A stretch of 64,000 nucleotides of DNA from Halomonas zincidurans B6 (GTDB taxonomy: Bacteria > Pseudomonadota > Gammaproteobacteria > Pseudomonadales > Halomonadaceae), in contig NZ_JNCK01000001.1 in NCBI RefSeq assembly GCF_000731955.1, forward strand, positions 310,001 to 374,000, in the 5' to 3' direction. The notes below the pieces were generated by a model that saw only the letters and a program-made list of their open reading frames with translations, did no database searches and was not told where the DNA came from. A program made the translations under genes and the position numbers. Below are positions 9,993 through 17,355 of this stretch, piece after piece; the stretch's first letter is position 1; the number at the start of each line of letters is the position of its first letter.

Positions 9993-10972
9993 CGTGCCGT
10001 TTGTGCCGGTTCGACCTCCTCGAAGCGGTCGACCCGGCGCAGCGGGGCGAAGCCCCATAGCCACAGCCCGACCACGGCCAGGGTGCCGACGCCGCCGATG
10101 ACCGCCGCGGGCACCACGCCGAACCATGCCGCGCTGGTGCCGGCGCGGAACTCGCCGAGCTCGTTGGACGAGCCGATGAACAGCATGTTGACGGCGTTGA
10201 CCCGGCCGCGCATGTCGTCCGGCGTGGCCAGTTGCAGCAAGGTCAGGCGGATGTTGACGCTGATCATGTCGGCGGCGCCGGCGATCACCAGCGCCGCCAT
10301 CGACAGCCAGAACGTCTCGGACAGCGCGAACACCAGGTTAGCCGCACCGAACATCGCCACGGCGGCGAACATCACCCAGCCGACATGTCGACGGATCGCC
10401 TGCACGCCGAGATACACGCCCATCAGCAGCGCGCCCAAACCCTGCGGCCCGACATGCAGGATCTCCTGGGCATAGATCGGCAGCAGGGCGATTACTCCGC
10501 CCAACAGCACGGCGAACAGATCGAGCGAGATCACGCCGAGGATGATCGGCTTGGCGCGGATATAACCGATGCCGGCGGTGAAGGCGCGGGCACAGCCGAA
10601 CAGCGCCAGTACGGCGTAGTACCCGCTCACGTCGCGCGACGAGGTATAGGAGAGCCATAGCAGCAGGCCGCTGCACACCGCCTGCAACGCCCAACTAGCC
10701 TGCAGGATGCGCTTGCGCTCGAAGCGATCGACCAGGTCTCCGGCGGGCAGCAACAGCACGACCATCGGCAGGAACTGGGCGAGGCCGACGTAGGCCAGCG
10801 AGAGCGGATCGCGAGTGATGTCGTAGACCTGCCAGGCGACCACCACCGCCTGGATCTGCATGGCGAACACCGCGGCCAGGCGCGACAGCAGAAAGGCCAG
10901 GAAACCGGACTGGCGATAGACCTTGTCGCTGGTTTCGAGGGTCGAGTCGGCGTCGGGCTGGGTGGTTCGCGG
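9989..10972 (-). pseudogene. Decayed MFS transporter gene
   Basis: The reading frame resembles proton-driven exporters of the major facilitator superfamily with VYRQSGFLAFLLSRL, QAVVVAWQVYDITRDPLSL and the loop PAGDLVDRFERKRI. It appears broken in three ways. The open frame begins after a TAG at 10973-10975 and has no ATG, GTG or TTG before GTG/ATG codons that lie inside the first helix. About 100 residues are missing between ALFGCARAFTA and GIGYIRAKPIILG, removing helices 4-6. A second short gap of some 8-9 residues lies at GLGALLMG, where relatives have an extra block. The longest ATG-started piece is 293 residues (10870-9989) against about 400 in intact relatives. The 5' end carries a 103-bp duplication and an IS lies beyond. 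Confidence 0.7.
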
Positions 10973-11095
10973 CTAGCTATTATGGGGCGGGTAGAAAGGC
11001 CAGGAAACCGGACTGGCGATAGACCTTGTCGCTGGTTTCGAGGGGCGAGTCGGCGTCGGGCTGGGTGGTTCGCGGCTAGCTATTATGGGGCGGGG
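10890..11095. repeat. 103-bp tandem duplication at the 5' end of the MFS pseudogene
   Basis: Bases 10890-10992 are repeated as 10993-11095 with one internal substitution (GAGGGTCG versus GAGGGGCG) and a difference at the last base. The unit covers the MFS N-terminal codons and upstream sequence to TATTATGGGGCGGG. Near identity implies a recent event. An upstream ATG (11124) reads MPSDAPPPFDPAP and then a TAA, so the original start region is now out of frame. Confidence 0.9.
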
Positions 11096-11148
11096 TCGAA
11101 GGGGGGCGGGGCGTCGCTGGGCATGAGCTTTCCGGGCAAAGGTGAGCC

Positions 11149-11156
11149 GAAAATTC
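11149..11156. repeat. Left 8-bp target-site duplication of the IS
   Basis: GAAAATTC directly precedes the left inverted repeat and is repeated exactly at 12486-12493 after the right inverted repeat. Eight-base duplications are the rule for ISL3-family insertion. Confidence 0.9.
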
Positions 11157-12485
11157 GGTTCATCGCACTTTGCCGGGAAAAGCGGCCCGGATCTTCAGGA
11201 AGAAGTACGCCGTGTCACGGTACCCGTAGGCCATCCGTTTGATGACCTTGATCCGATTGTTCATGCCCTCCAGCACACTGGTGTTCAGCCGGTGTCGAGC
11301 GCTGGAGATGATCCCCTCCAGGTAGGGTTCCAACCGCCTGGTGAACCGCGCCAAGGCATCGATGCCGCTGCTGATTGCCATGTCGTACCACTCCCGCCAG
11401 GCGCTTCGAGCGGTGGCTTCGTCGTCGGCAAACCATAGGGTCTTGAGCTGATCCTTGAGCAGATACGCCGTGGTTAGTGAGGCATTGACCGCCAGCAACT
11501 CATCCAGCTTCACCGCCTGCTCGGGCTTGAGGTTGTCGGCATTGCGCAGCAGCAACCAGCGGCTGCCCTTGATCACCCTGCGGGCCGCCTTGTCGTCGCG
11601 CAGCTGGTTGGCCTGATCGACGCGCACCCGATTCATCACCTCGCGCCCGTACTTGGCCACCACATGGAAGCGGTCGTAGACCACCTCGGCATTGGGACAT
11701 TGGGCCTTCACCTCGAGATCGAAGGCCGAATTCATGTCCATGGCGACGGCCTCGATCCGCTCTCGCGCCTCGCCCAGCCACTCGAAGAACGGGCGGATCG
11801 CATCGCGGGAGCGGCCTTCGCCGATCCATACCACCTGCTGGGTGTCAGCGCAGGCGACCACGGTGGCGTAGCGGTGCCCCTTGTGCAGGGCGAACTCGTC
11901 CATCATCAGGCGCCTCAACCGTGTTGGGTCCGGTGCCGGCAGGTCGCGTTGCAGGCGCTGCTTGTCGAGGGTCTTGACGGTATGCCAGTGCAAGCCGACC
12001 AGATCCGCGACATGCCGGATCGGCAGCAACGTAACCAAACGCTCCACCCACTGGCGCAGCGTGGTGGTGACCGGCGAGCGCCCGGGTAACCAGTCGATGC
12101 GCTCTCGTGTCGGGCCACAGACCGGGCAGCGCAAGCGTCGCACCGGGACGTCGAGCTCCACCCGGTAGATCAGCAGTGGTGCCTCACGGACGCGCCGGCG
12201 ATGCACGTCATGCACCAGGAAACAGGCATGGTCGCAGCCGCTGCAGACGGGCGGGACCCGGTCATCGGGCTCCAGCTGGAGCCGCAGCGTCTGAGCATCC
12301 AGGAACTCGTGGTGGGTGACGGTGAAGCCTTTCCAGAACAGGTTGAGCGGGGTAGCATCCATGGTAACGGCGGTATCCGTAGGCAGACGTTTGTGGTGAA
12401 CATCAGCATATACGGATTTACCGCCGTTTTTCTATCCTGCCTTCACCGCAAACCCTGCCTGTTTCACGCTGATCTGCGAAGAACC
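11157..12485 (-). mobile_element. Complete ISL3-family insertion sequence, 1329 bp
   Basis: Terminal inverted repeats are GGTTCATCGCA (left) and GGTTCTTCGCA (inverted right), 10 of 11 matching, flanked by perfect 8-bp duplications GAAAATTC. A single full-length transposase is read on the minus strand. Intact ends, duplication and open frame suggest a recent insertion that may still be mobile. The target is the intergenic stretch between the MFS remnant and the extensin-like gene. Confidence 0.93.
11160..12362 (-). CDS. ISL3-family transposase
   Basis: A 400-residue DDE transposase. The N-terminal zinc-binding part has CSGCDHAC and LRCPVCGP (two CxxC pairs). A helix-turn-helix-like segment IRHVADLVGLHWHTVKTLDK follows. 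The catalytic core holds the three acidic residues: MDEFALHKGHRYATV (first D), AVAMDMNSAFD (second D) and EGMNNRIKVIKRMAYGYRD (E), the last being diagnostic of ISL3. Length and order match intact family members and no frameshift is seen. Its stop lies within the left inverted repeat of the element, so the gene fills the IS nearly end to end. Confidence 0.94.
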   Translation of the reverse strand: MDATPLNLFWKGFTVTHHEFLDAQTLRLQLEPDDRVPPVCSGCDHACFLVHDVHRRRVREAPLLIYRVELDVPVRRLRCPVCGPTRERIDWLPGRSPVTTTLRQWVERLVTLLPIRHVADLVGLHWHTVKTLDKQRLQRDLPAPDPTRLRRLMMDEFALHKGHRYATVVACADTQQVVWIGEGRSRDAIRPFFEWLGEARERIEAVAMDMNSAFDLEVKAQCPNAEVVYDRFHVVAKYGREVMNRVRVDQANQLRDDKAARRVIKGSRWLLLRNADNLKPEQAVKLDELLAVNASLTTAYLLKDQLKTLWFADDEATARSAWREWYDMAISSGIDALARFTRRLEPYLEGIISSARHRLNTSVLEGMNNRIKVIKRMAYGYRDTAYFFLKIRAAFPGKVR

Positions 12486-12493
12486 GAAAATTC
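12486..12493. repeat. Right 8-bp target-site duplication of the IS
   Basis: GAAAATTC, identical to 11149-11156. Removing the IS and one copy rejoins ...GGTGAGCC-GAAAATTC-TACGCCCC..., the likely original sequence. Confidence 0.9.
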
Positions 12494-12629
12494 TACGCCC
12501 CGCGACGGATAAGGTCATTACGGCTAACTGATAAGCGGCTAATGACCCGCTGGATGGCCACTATCGCGGCTTGGGTCGAACCTGGTGAGTCGGTAGTCTG
12601 ATCAACGACAAGCCGACAAGGATGCGTCG

Positions 12630-13334
12630 ATGAAGGGCTTCTGGAGCACCGCCTTCCTACTGTTGCTGATCGCCGTGGGCGTCGCCTTCGACAAGGGCGT
12701 CTGGACGATCCCCCGCGAATGGAACCCCTTCGCGCCGCTCACCGTCAGCGATCCGCTGACCCCGGTGACCCAGTGGAAGCTCGATCGCCTGAAGGGCGAT
12801 CGCGAGGCCTGCCGGGCGGTGCTCGCGTCGGCGCCGCCAGGCACCCTGAACTACGCGCCGCTGGCCGACTACACCCCGGTCGCCGGTTGCCCGCTGGATA
12901 ACGTGGTGCGCGTGCGCGGCGGCGAGGTCGGTTTCAATGCCAGCTTCGTGGCCAGTTGTCCGCTGGCGGTGGCCTGGGTGCTGTTCGAGCGCTATCGTCT
13001 GCAGCCCGCCGCCGAGGCGCATTTAGGCGCGCGTGTCGTCGCCGTGCAGCATTACGGCAGCTTCGCCTGTCGCAACATCTATAATCGCAAGAACGCCCCG
13101 CGCAGCGAGCATGCCACGGCTGAGGCGCTGGACGTCGCCGCCTTCCGGCTGACCGACGGGCGGCGCATCAGCGTGCTCGACGGCTGGGGCGGCGACGATG
13201 CCGCCGGCGAGTTCCTGCGCGAGGCGCAATCCGGCGCCTGCGGGCTGTTCGGCACGGTGCTCGGCCCCGAGTACAACGCCGCCCACGCCAATCACTTCCA
13301 TTTCGGCATGCGCGGCATGAGCTTCTGCCGCTAG
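12630..13334 (+). CDS. Extensin-like C-terminal domain protein, membrane-anchored
   Basis: A 234-residue product with an N-terminal hydrophobic helix (about residues 4-20, TAFLLLLIAVGVAF) that anchors or exports it, then an extensin-like C domain. That domain is related to M15-type zinc peptidases of cell-wall metabolism, and the motif SEHATAEALDVAAF with the late ANHFHFGMRG gives the His...Asp...His metal set. Paired cysteines (at positions such as CRAV, GCPL, SCPL, ACRN, ACGL, FCR) would suit disulfides outside the cytoplasm. The ATG follows AAGGA by seven bases. The true activity of this bacterial family is not established. The TAG stop overlaps the start of the palindromic repeat 13333-13506. 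Confidence 0.8.
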   Translation: MKGFWSTAFLLLLIAVGVAFDKGVWTIPREWNPFAPLTVSDPLTPVTQWKLDRLKGDREACRAVLASAPPGTLNYAPLADYTPVAGCPLDNVVRVRGGEVGFNASFVASCPLAVAWVLFERYRLQPAAEAHLGARVVAVQHYGSFACRNIYNRKNAPRSEHATAEALDVAAFRLTDGRRISVLDGWGGDDAAGEFLREAQSGACGLFGTVLGPEYNAAHANHFHFGMRGMSFCR

Positions 13335-13506
13335 GAAATACTGTACAAATGCCTGCGCGGACTAGGCGTCCCCGACGAATCGCTGCGTTGCGCGGTGCTG
13401 GAGCGCCAGCCCGGTCGGAATCCTCACATATAACCCATATGCTGCGGTTCCTGCGCTCCGGGCGCCTTGCGTTTCCTCCCGCTCACCTATTTGTGCAGCA
13501 CTTCCT
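13333..13506. repeat. Palindromic dispersed repeat, copy 1 (174 bp)
   Basis: Ends AGGAAATACTGTACAAAT and, inverted, AGGAAGTGCTGCACAAAT match at 15 of 18 positions. The interior shares AATCGCTGCGTTG, GGAATCCTCACATATA and CGGTTCCTG with a second copy at 15386-15527. It lies between the convergent extensin-like and aguA genes, starting inside the former's TAG stop and ending 10 bp before the latter's. It may act as a bidirectional terminator. Non-coding. Confidence 0.8.
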
Positions 13507-13515
13507 GGGACGACG

Positions 13516-14658
13516 CTACGTGGTGTGTCCCGGCACGCGGCGGGCGGGCTGCTGCTGAGTGATGCAATGGATGTTGCCGCCGCCGAGCAGGATCTCGCGG
13601 GCGTCGACGGCGATCACCCGGCGGCTGGTGAACAGGCTCTCGAGAATCGCTCGTGCCGTGTCGTCGTGGGCCGGATCGAGCCTGGGCATCACCACCGCCG
13701 AGTTGCCGATATAGAAGTTGACGTAGGAACCGGCCATGCGATCGCCGGGCTTTCGTGGGCGCGAACTGCTCAGCCGGTCGACGCCGCTGGCCTCGGACTC
13801 GGCGATGGTCAGCGGGCCGGGCATCGGCAGCTTGTGCACGGTCAGCCGGCGCCCCTTGGCGTCGCGGGCGGCCTCGAGGATATTCAGCGCCTGGCGGGAA
13901 ATGGCGTGCTGCGGATCGCTCGTATCGTCGGTCCAGGTCAGCGCCACCTCGCCGGGGGCGACGAAGCAGCACAGGTTGTCGACGTGGCCGTCGGTCTCGT
14001 CGAGATAACAGCCGCGCGGCAGCCAGATGACCCGGGTCACGCCCAGATAGTCGCCCAGCAGGCGTTCGAGCTCGGCCTTGCTCAGCTTGGGATTGCGGTT
14101 GGGGTTGAGCAGGCACTCCTCGGTGGTGATCAGCGTGCCTTCGCCGTCGACGTGGATCGCCCCACCTTCCATTACCAGCGGGGCGATGAAGCGCTCGGCA
14201 CCGAGCATCTCGGCGATCTTCGATCGGATGCGGCGATCCTTGTCCCACGGGAAATACAGGCCGCCGTTGAGCCCGCCCCAGGCGTTGAATTCCCAGTCGA
14301 CCAGTGCCAGCCGGCCGTCCGGATGGGTCAGGAAGGTCGGGCCGACGTCGCGCATCCAGGCGTCGTTGCTCGACAGCTCGACTACCCGGATGTGGGCCGG
14401 CAATTGATGGCGCGCGTTCTCGTACTGATCGTCGTTGACGCCGACGAACACCGTCTCGCTCTCGGCGATCGCCCGGGCGACGGCGACGAACGCCGCCTGG
14501 GCCGGCTTGGCGCCGTAGCGCCAGTTGTCGGGGCGCTGCGGCCAGAGCATCCAGCAGGCGTCATGCGCGGCGAACTCGGCGGGCATCGAAAAGCCCAGCG
14601 CGGCGGGGGTGGCGGGTGGGCTGTCGGTGGCGGAGATGATGGCTTGCCGGGTGATCAT
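13516..14658 (-). CDS. aguA: Agmatine deiminase
   Basis: Hydrolyses agmatine to N-carbamoylputrescine and ammonia on the arginine decarboxylase route to putrescine. The 380-residue product is of family length and holds the guanidine-modifying fold motifs: WMLWPQRPDNWR near the start, NDAWMRDVGPTFL, VMEGGAIHVDGEGTLITTEECLLN, DETDGHVDNLCCFV, and the C-terminal GGGNIHCITQQ whose C365 is the expected nucleophile. The aguB amidase that usually completes the route is not in the window. The gene stands alone, facing away from the PEBP gene and toward the extensin-like gene, and is bracketed with the PEBP gene by two copies of a dispersed repeat. Confidence 0.94.
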   Translation of the reverse strand: MITRQAIISATDSPPATPAALGFSMPAEFAAHDACWMLWPQRPDNWRYGAKPAQAAFVAVARAIAESETVFVGVNDDQYENARHQLPAHIRVVELSSNDAWMRDVGPTFLTHPDGRLALVDWEFNAWGGLNGGLYFPWDKDRRIRSKIAEMLGAERFIAPLVMEGGAIHVDGEGTLITTEECLLNPNRNPKLSKAELERLLGDYLGVTRVIWLPRGCYLDETDGHVDNLCCFVAPGEVALTWTDDTSDPQHAISRQALNILEAARDAKGRRLTVHKLPMPGPLTIAESEASGVDRLSSSRPRKPGDRMAGSYVNFYIGNSAVVMPRLDPAHDDTARAILESLFTSRRVIAVDAREILLGGGNIHCITQQQPARRVPGHTT

Positions 14659-14762
14659 GGAAGTTCTCGAAAGGGGGCGACTCGTCGTCAGTCTGCCTGG
14701 CCGAAGCCCCGGGGGCTAGGCTAGGCTGGTGAGATCATGCACAGCGATCCATGGAGGTAATC

Positions 14763-15386
14763 ATGAAGTTAACCGTTGACGGCATCGAGGACCAGCAGCC
14801 GATCCCCGAGACGTTCGCCTTCGGCGTGCCCGGCGACGGCGAGCCGATGACGCTCGGGCCGAACCGCAACCCGGCGCTGCACTGGACCGATATCCCCCAG
14901 GGCACGCGCAGTTTCGCGGTGATCGTCTGCGATCCCGACGTACCGGGCGATCCATCCGACGTCAACCAGCAGGGCAAACGCCTGCCGGCGAGCATGCCGC
15001 GCGTCGACTTCTATCATTGGGTGCTGCTCAACGTTCCCGCCGACGTTCACCGGATCGACGAAGGTGCGGCCTCGGACGGCGTGACGCCCAAGGGCAAGCA
15101 GCCCGGTCAGGGCCAACTGGGCCTGGCGGGCATCAACACCTTTACCGATTTTCTCGCCGGCGATCCCGACATGGGCGGCACCTACGGCGGCTATGACGGC
15201 CCATGCCCGCCATGGAACGACGAACTGCCGCATCGCTACCGCTTCACCGTCTATGCGCTCGACGTCGACAAGCTCGACATGCGCGGCGAGTTCACCGGCG
15301 ACGAAGCGCTGGGCGCGATGCAGGGGCATATCCTGGGGCAGGCCACCGTGACCGGTATCTATACGCTCAACCCCGATCTTCGCTGA
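14763..15386 (+). CDS. PEBP/YbhB-YbcL (Raf kinase inhibitor-like) family protein
   Basis: A cytosolic phosphatidylethanolamine-binding-protein fold of unproven role in bacteria. The 207-residue product has the family ligand-site signatures: a TLGPNRNPALHWTDIPQGTRSFAV opening, VCDPDVPG (CR1, DPD), the FYHWVLLNVP block and the later GTYGGYDGPCPPWND with HRYRFTVYALDV (CR2). The ATG at 14763 is chosen over the one at 14751 because GGAGGT lies exactly between them, five bases before the chosen start. It diverges from aguA. The stop codon's last base is the first base of repeat copy 2. Confidence 0.85.
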   Translation: MKLTVDGIEDQQPIPETFAFGVPGDGEPMTLGPNRNPALHWTDIPQGTRSFAVIVCDPDVPGDPSDVNQQGKRLPASMPRVDFYHWVLLNVPADVHRIDEGAASDGVTPKGKQPGQGQLGLAGINTFTDFLAGDPDMGGTYGGYDGPCPPWNDELPHRYRFTVYALDVDKLDMRGEFTGDEALGAMQGHILGQATVTGIYTLNPDLR

Positions 15387-15527
15387 GGAAAACTGCATAA
15401 ATGTCTGCGCGGATCAATCGCTGCGTTGTGCGGTGCGCGGAATCCTCACATATACCCATATGCTCCGGTTCCTGTGCTCCGTACGCCTTGCGCTTGATTC
15501 CGCTCGCCTATTTATTCAGCGTTTCCC
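15386..15527. repeat. Palindromic dispersed repeat, copy 2 (142 bp)
   Basis: Same orientation and inner blocks as 13333-13506 (TGCGCGGA, AATCGCTGCGTTG, GGAATCCTCACATATA, CGGTTCCTG), with ends AGGAAAACTGCATAAATG and inverted AGGGAAACGCTGAATAAAT that align with one gap. It begins on the final base of the PEBP gene's TGA. Non-coding; function unknown. Confidence 0.78.
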
Positions 15528-15633
15528 TAACGCCGTTCGTGCCGGCCGAGCCTAGTCGGTTCGGCCGAACCGGATTGTCGTTGGCGCGGCCGGCTTGTAT
15601 CATGGATGAATAACCAGTTATCCGTGGTGGCGC

Positions 15634-17355
15634 ATGGCCCGCCAGATTCTCGACGATCCCTTCTACTATCTCGTCAACTTCCAGACCGTGCTCGCCTGGC
15701 TGGGCGAGCGCTACGGCGATGTGCTGAGCGACGACGAGCGTGCCTTCATCGACGCCTTCGGCGAAGTGCCGCGCGCCTCGCAGGCGCTGCTGGTGCGCCT
15801 GATCATGCGCAAGGGTGTGCTGTTTCGCCGCTCCAGACTCGACTATCCGGAAATCGCCGCGGAGTTCGGCGCGGCGCAGGTCGACGCGGCCGAGCCGCTG
15901 GCCCCCGCGCTGGCGCCGTTGATCGCCCGGGGGTGGGTCGATCCGGCGCCGACGCTGGCCCTCGACGAGCTCTTCGCACTGCTCACCAAGACCGAGCTGC
16001 AGCGCTTGTTTGCCGAGCGGCTGGCCGGGCTGGGCCTGCGCCAGGCCGGCAAGCGCGACTGGCTGGCGGTGCTGCACGAGGCGGGCGAGCCGCCGCGCAC
16101 CCTCGCCGAGTGGGGGCTTGGCGACGAGACCATCCTGGCACTGCGCGTCGATGCACTGTGCGAGCGTCTGCGGCTGATGTTCTTCGGCAACCTGCACCAG
16201 GGCTGGAGCGAGTTCGTGCTCGCCGACCTGGGCATGGCGCGCTACGAGCGCGTCGCCTTCTCCCGCGAGTCGCGGGCCTTCGCCTCGCGCGACGATCTCG
16301 AGAGCTATTTGCATCTGCAGCGTTGCCGCGAGCGCCTGGGCGGCGACGAGCCGGTGAGCGCGATCGATGCCGACGTGCCCCGTGCGGCCCACGCCAACCC
16401 CTGGCTCGAGGCGCGCCGCGCCAAGCTGCTGTATCGGCTGGCCCAGCACAGCGAGCGCCAGGGCGAGTTGCAGGTCGCGCATGACCTGTATGCCCGCTCC
16501 GCCCATGCTGGCGCGCGTGGCCGGCGGCTGCGCATGCTCGAGCGTCTCGAACGCTTCGACGAGGCGCTGATACTGGCGCGCGCGGCCGAACGTAGCCCGG
16601 AAAGCGAGGCCGAGCGTCAGCAACTCGCGCGGGTGCTGCCGCGCCTGCATCGACGGCTCGGCCTGCCGCGTCCGGCGGCGACTGCAACGACCGAGGTCGA
16701 GCGGCTCGATCTCGAACTGCCATTCGCCGGGCTGTCGGTGGAGCGCACGGTGCAGGCGCACCTGAGCACGCCCGACGCGCCGGTGCACTATGTCGAGAAC
16801 ACCCTGATCGGCGGGCTGTTCGGGCTGCTCTGCTGGGAGGCGATCTTCGCGCCGCTGCCCGGGGCGTTCTTCAATCCCTTCCAGCGCGGCCCGGCGGATC
16901 TCGCCCGGGGCGACTTCCACGCGCGGCGTCGCGCGCTGTTCGACGGCTGCCTGACGAGCCTGGAGAGCGATGCCTATCAAGAGATCATCCGGCGCGCGCA
17001 TGGCGATAAACGGGGCATCCAGTCGCCCTTCGTCAGTTGGGAGTGCCTGCCCGAGGCGTTGCTCGACCAGGCGCTGGCCTGCCTGCCGGCCGCCCACCTG
17101 CGGCTGTGCTTCGAGCGGCTGCTGGCGGACATCCCCGCCAACCGTGCCGGGCTGCCGGACCTGATCCAGCTGTGGCCGGAAGAGGGGCGTTATCGGATGA
17201 TCGAGGTCAAGGGCCCGGGCGATCGCCTGCAGGACAACCAGCGACGCTGGCTGGCGTTCTTCGAGCGCCACGCCATGCCGGTCAGCGTCTGTTATGTACG
17301 CTGGGCGCCGAGCGAGAGCGCGGGCGATGTCGTGAGCGAGGCGGTACGCACTTGA
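15634..17355 (+). CDS. FAN1-type VRR-NUC structure-specific nuclease
   Basis: A 573-residue homologue of bacterial FAN1, a 5'-flap nuclease with a role in interstrand crosslink repair in eukaryotes and shown to be active for the Pseudomonas protein. The N-terminal two thirds are helical (MARQILDDPFYYLVNFQTVL, LVRLIMRKGVLFRRS, then TPR-like Arg/Leu-rich helices). The C-terminal VRR-NUC domain has ENTLIGGLFGLLCWEAIF, HGDKRGIQSPFVSWE, GLPDLIQLW at about 507 and MIEVKGPGDRLQDNQRRW at about 520: the PD-(D/E)xK core with all catalytic residues. It overlaps the following nuclease-helicase gene (TTGA), so they form one translational unit that probably works on the same DNA structures. Confidence 0.88.
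   Translation: MARQILDDPFYYLVNFQTVLAWLGERYGDVLSDDERAFIDAFGEVPRASQALLVRLIMRKGVLFRRSRLDYPEIAAEFGAAQVDAAEPLAPALAPLIARGWVDPAPTLALDELFALLTKTELQRLFAERLAGLGLRQAGKRDWLAVLHEAGEPPRTLAEWGLGDETILALRVDALCERLRLMFFGNLHQGWSEFVLADLGMARYERVAFSRESRAFASRDDLESYLHLQRCRERLGGDEPVSAIDADVPRAAHANPWLEARRAKLLYRLAQHSERQGELQVAHDLYARSAHAGARGRRLRMLERLERFDEALILARAAERSPESEAERQQLARVLPRLHRRLGLPRPAATATTEVERLDLELPFAGLSVERTVQAHLSTPDAPVHYVENTLIGGLFGLLCWEAIFAPLPGAFFNPFQRGPADLARGDFHARRRALFDGCLTSLESDAYQEIIRRAHGDKRGIQSPFVSWECLPEALLDQALACLPAAHLRLCFERLLADIPANRAGLPDLIQLWPEEGRYRMIEVKGPGDRLQDNQRRWLAFFERHAMPVSVCYVRWAPSESAGDVVSEAVRT

Noticed and set aside
11664..12089. Plus-strand frame inside the IS as a passenger gene
   Set aside because: Antisense shadow of the transposase with no start signal or domain.
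13333..13506. SOS-like CTGTACA in repeat copy 1
   Set aside because: It lacks the CTGT-N8-ACAG spacing and is part of the repeat's inverted end.
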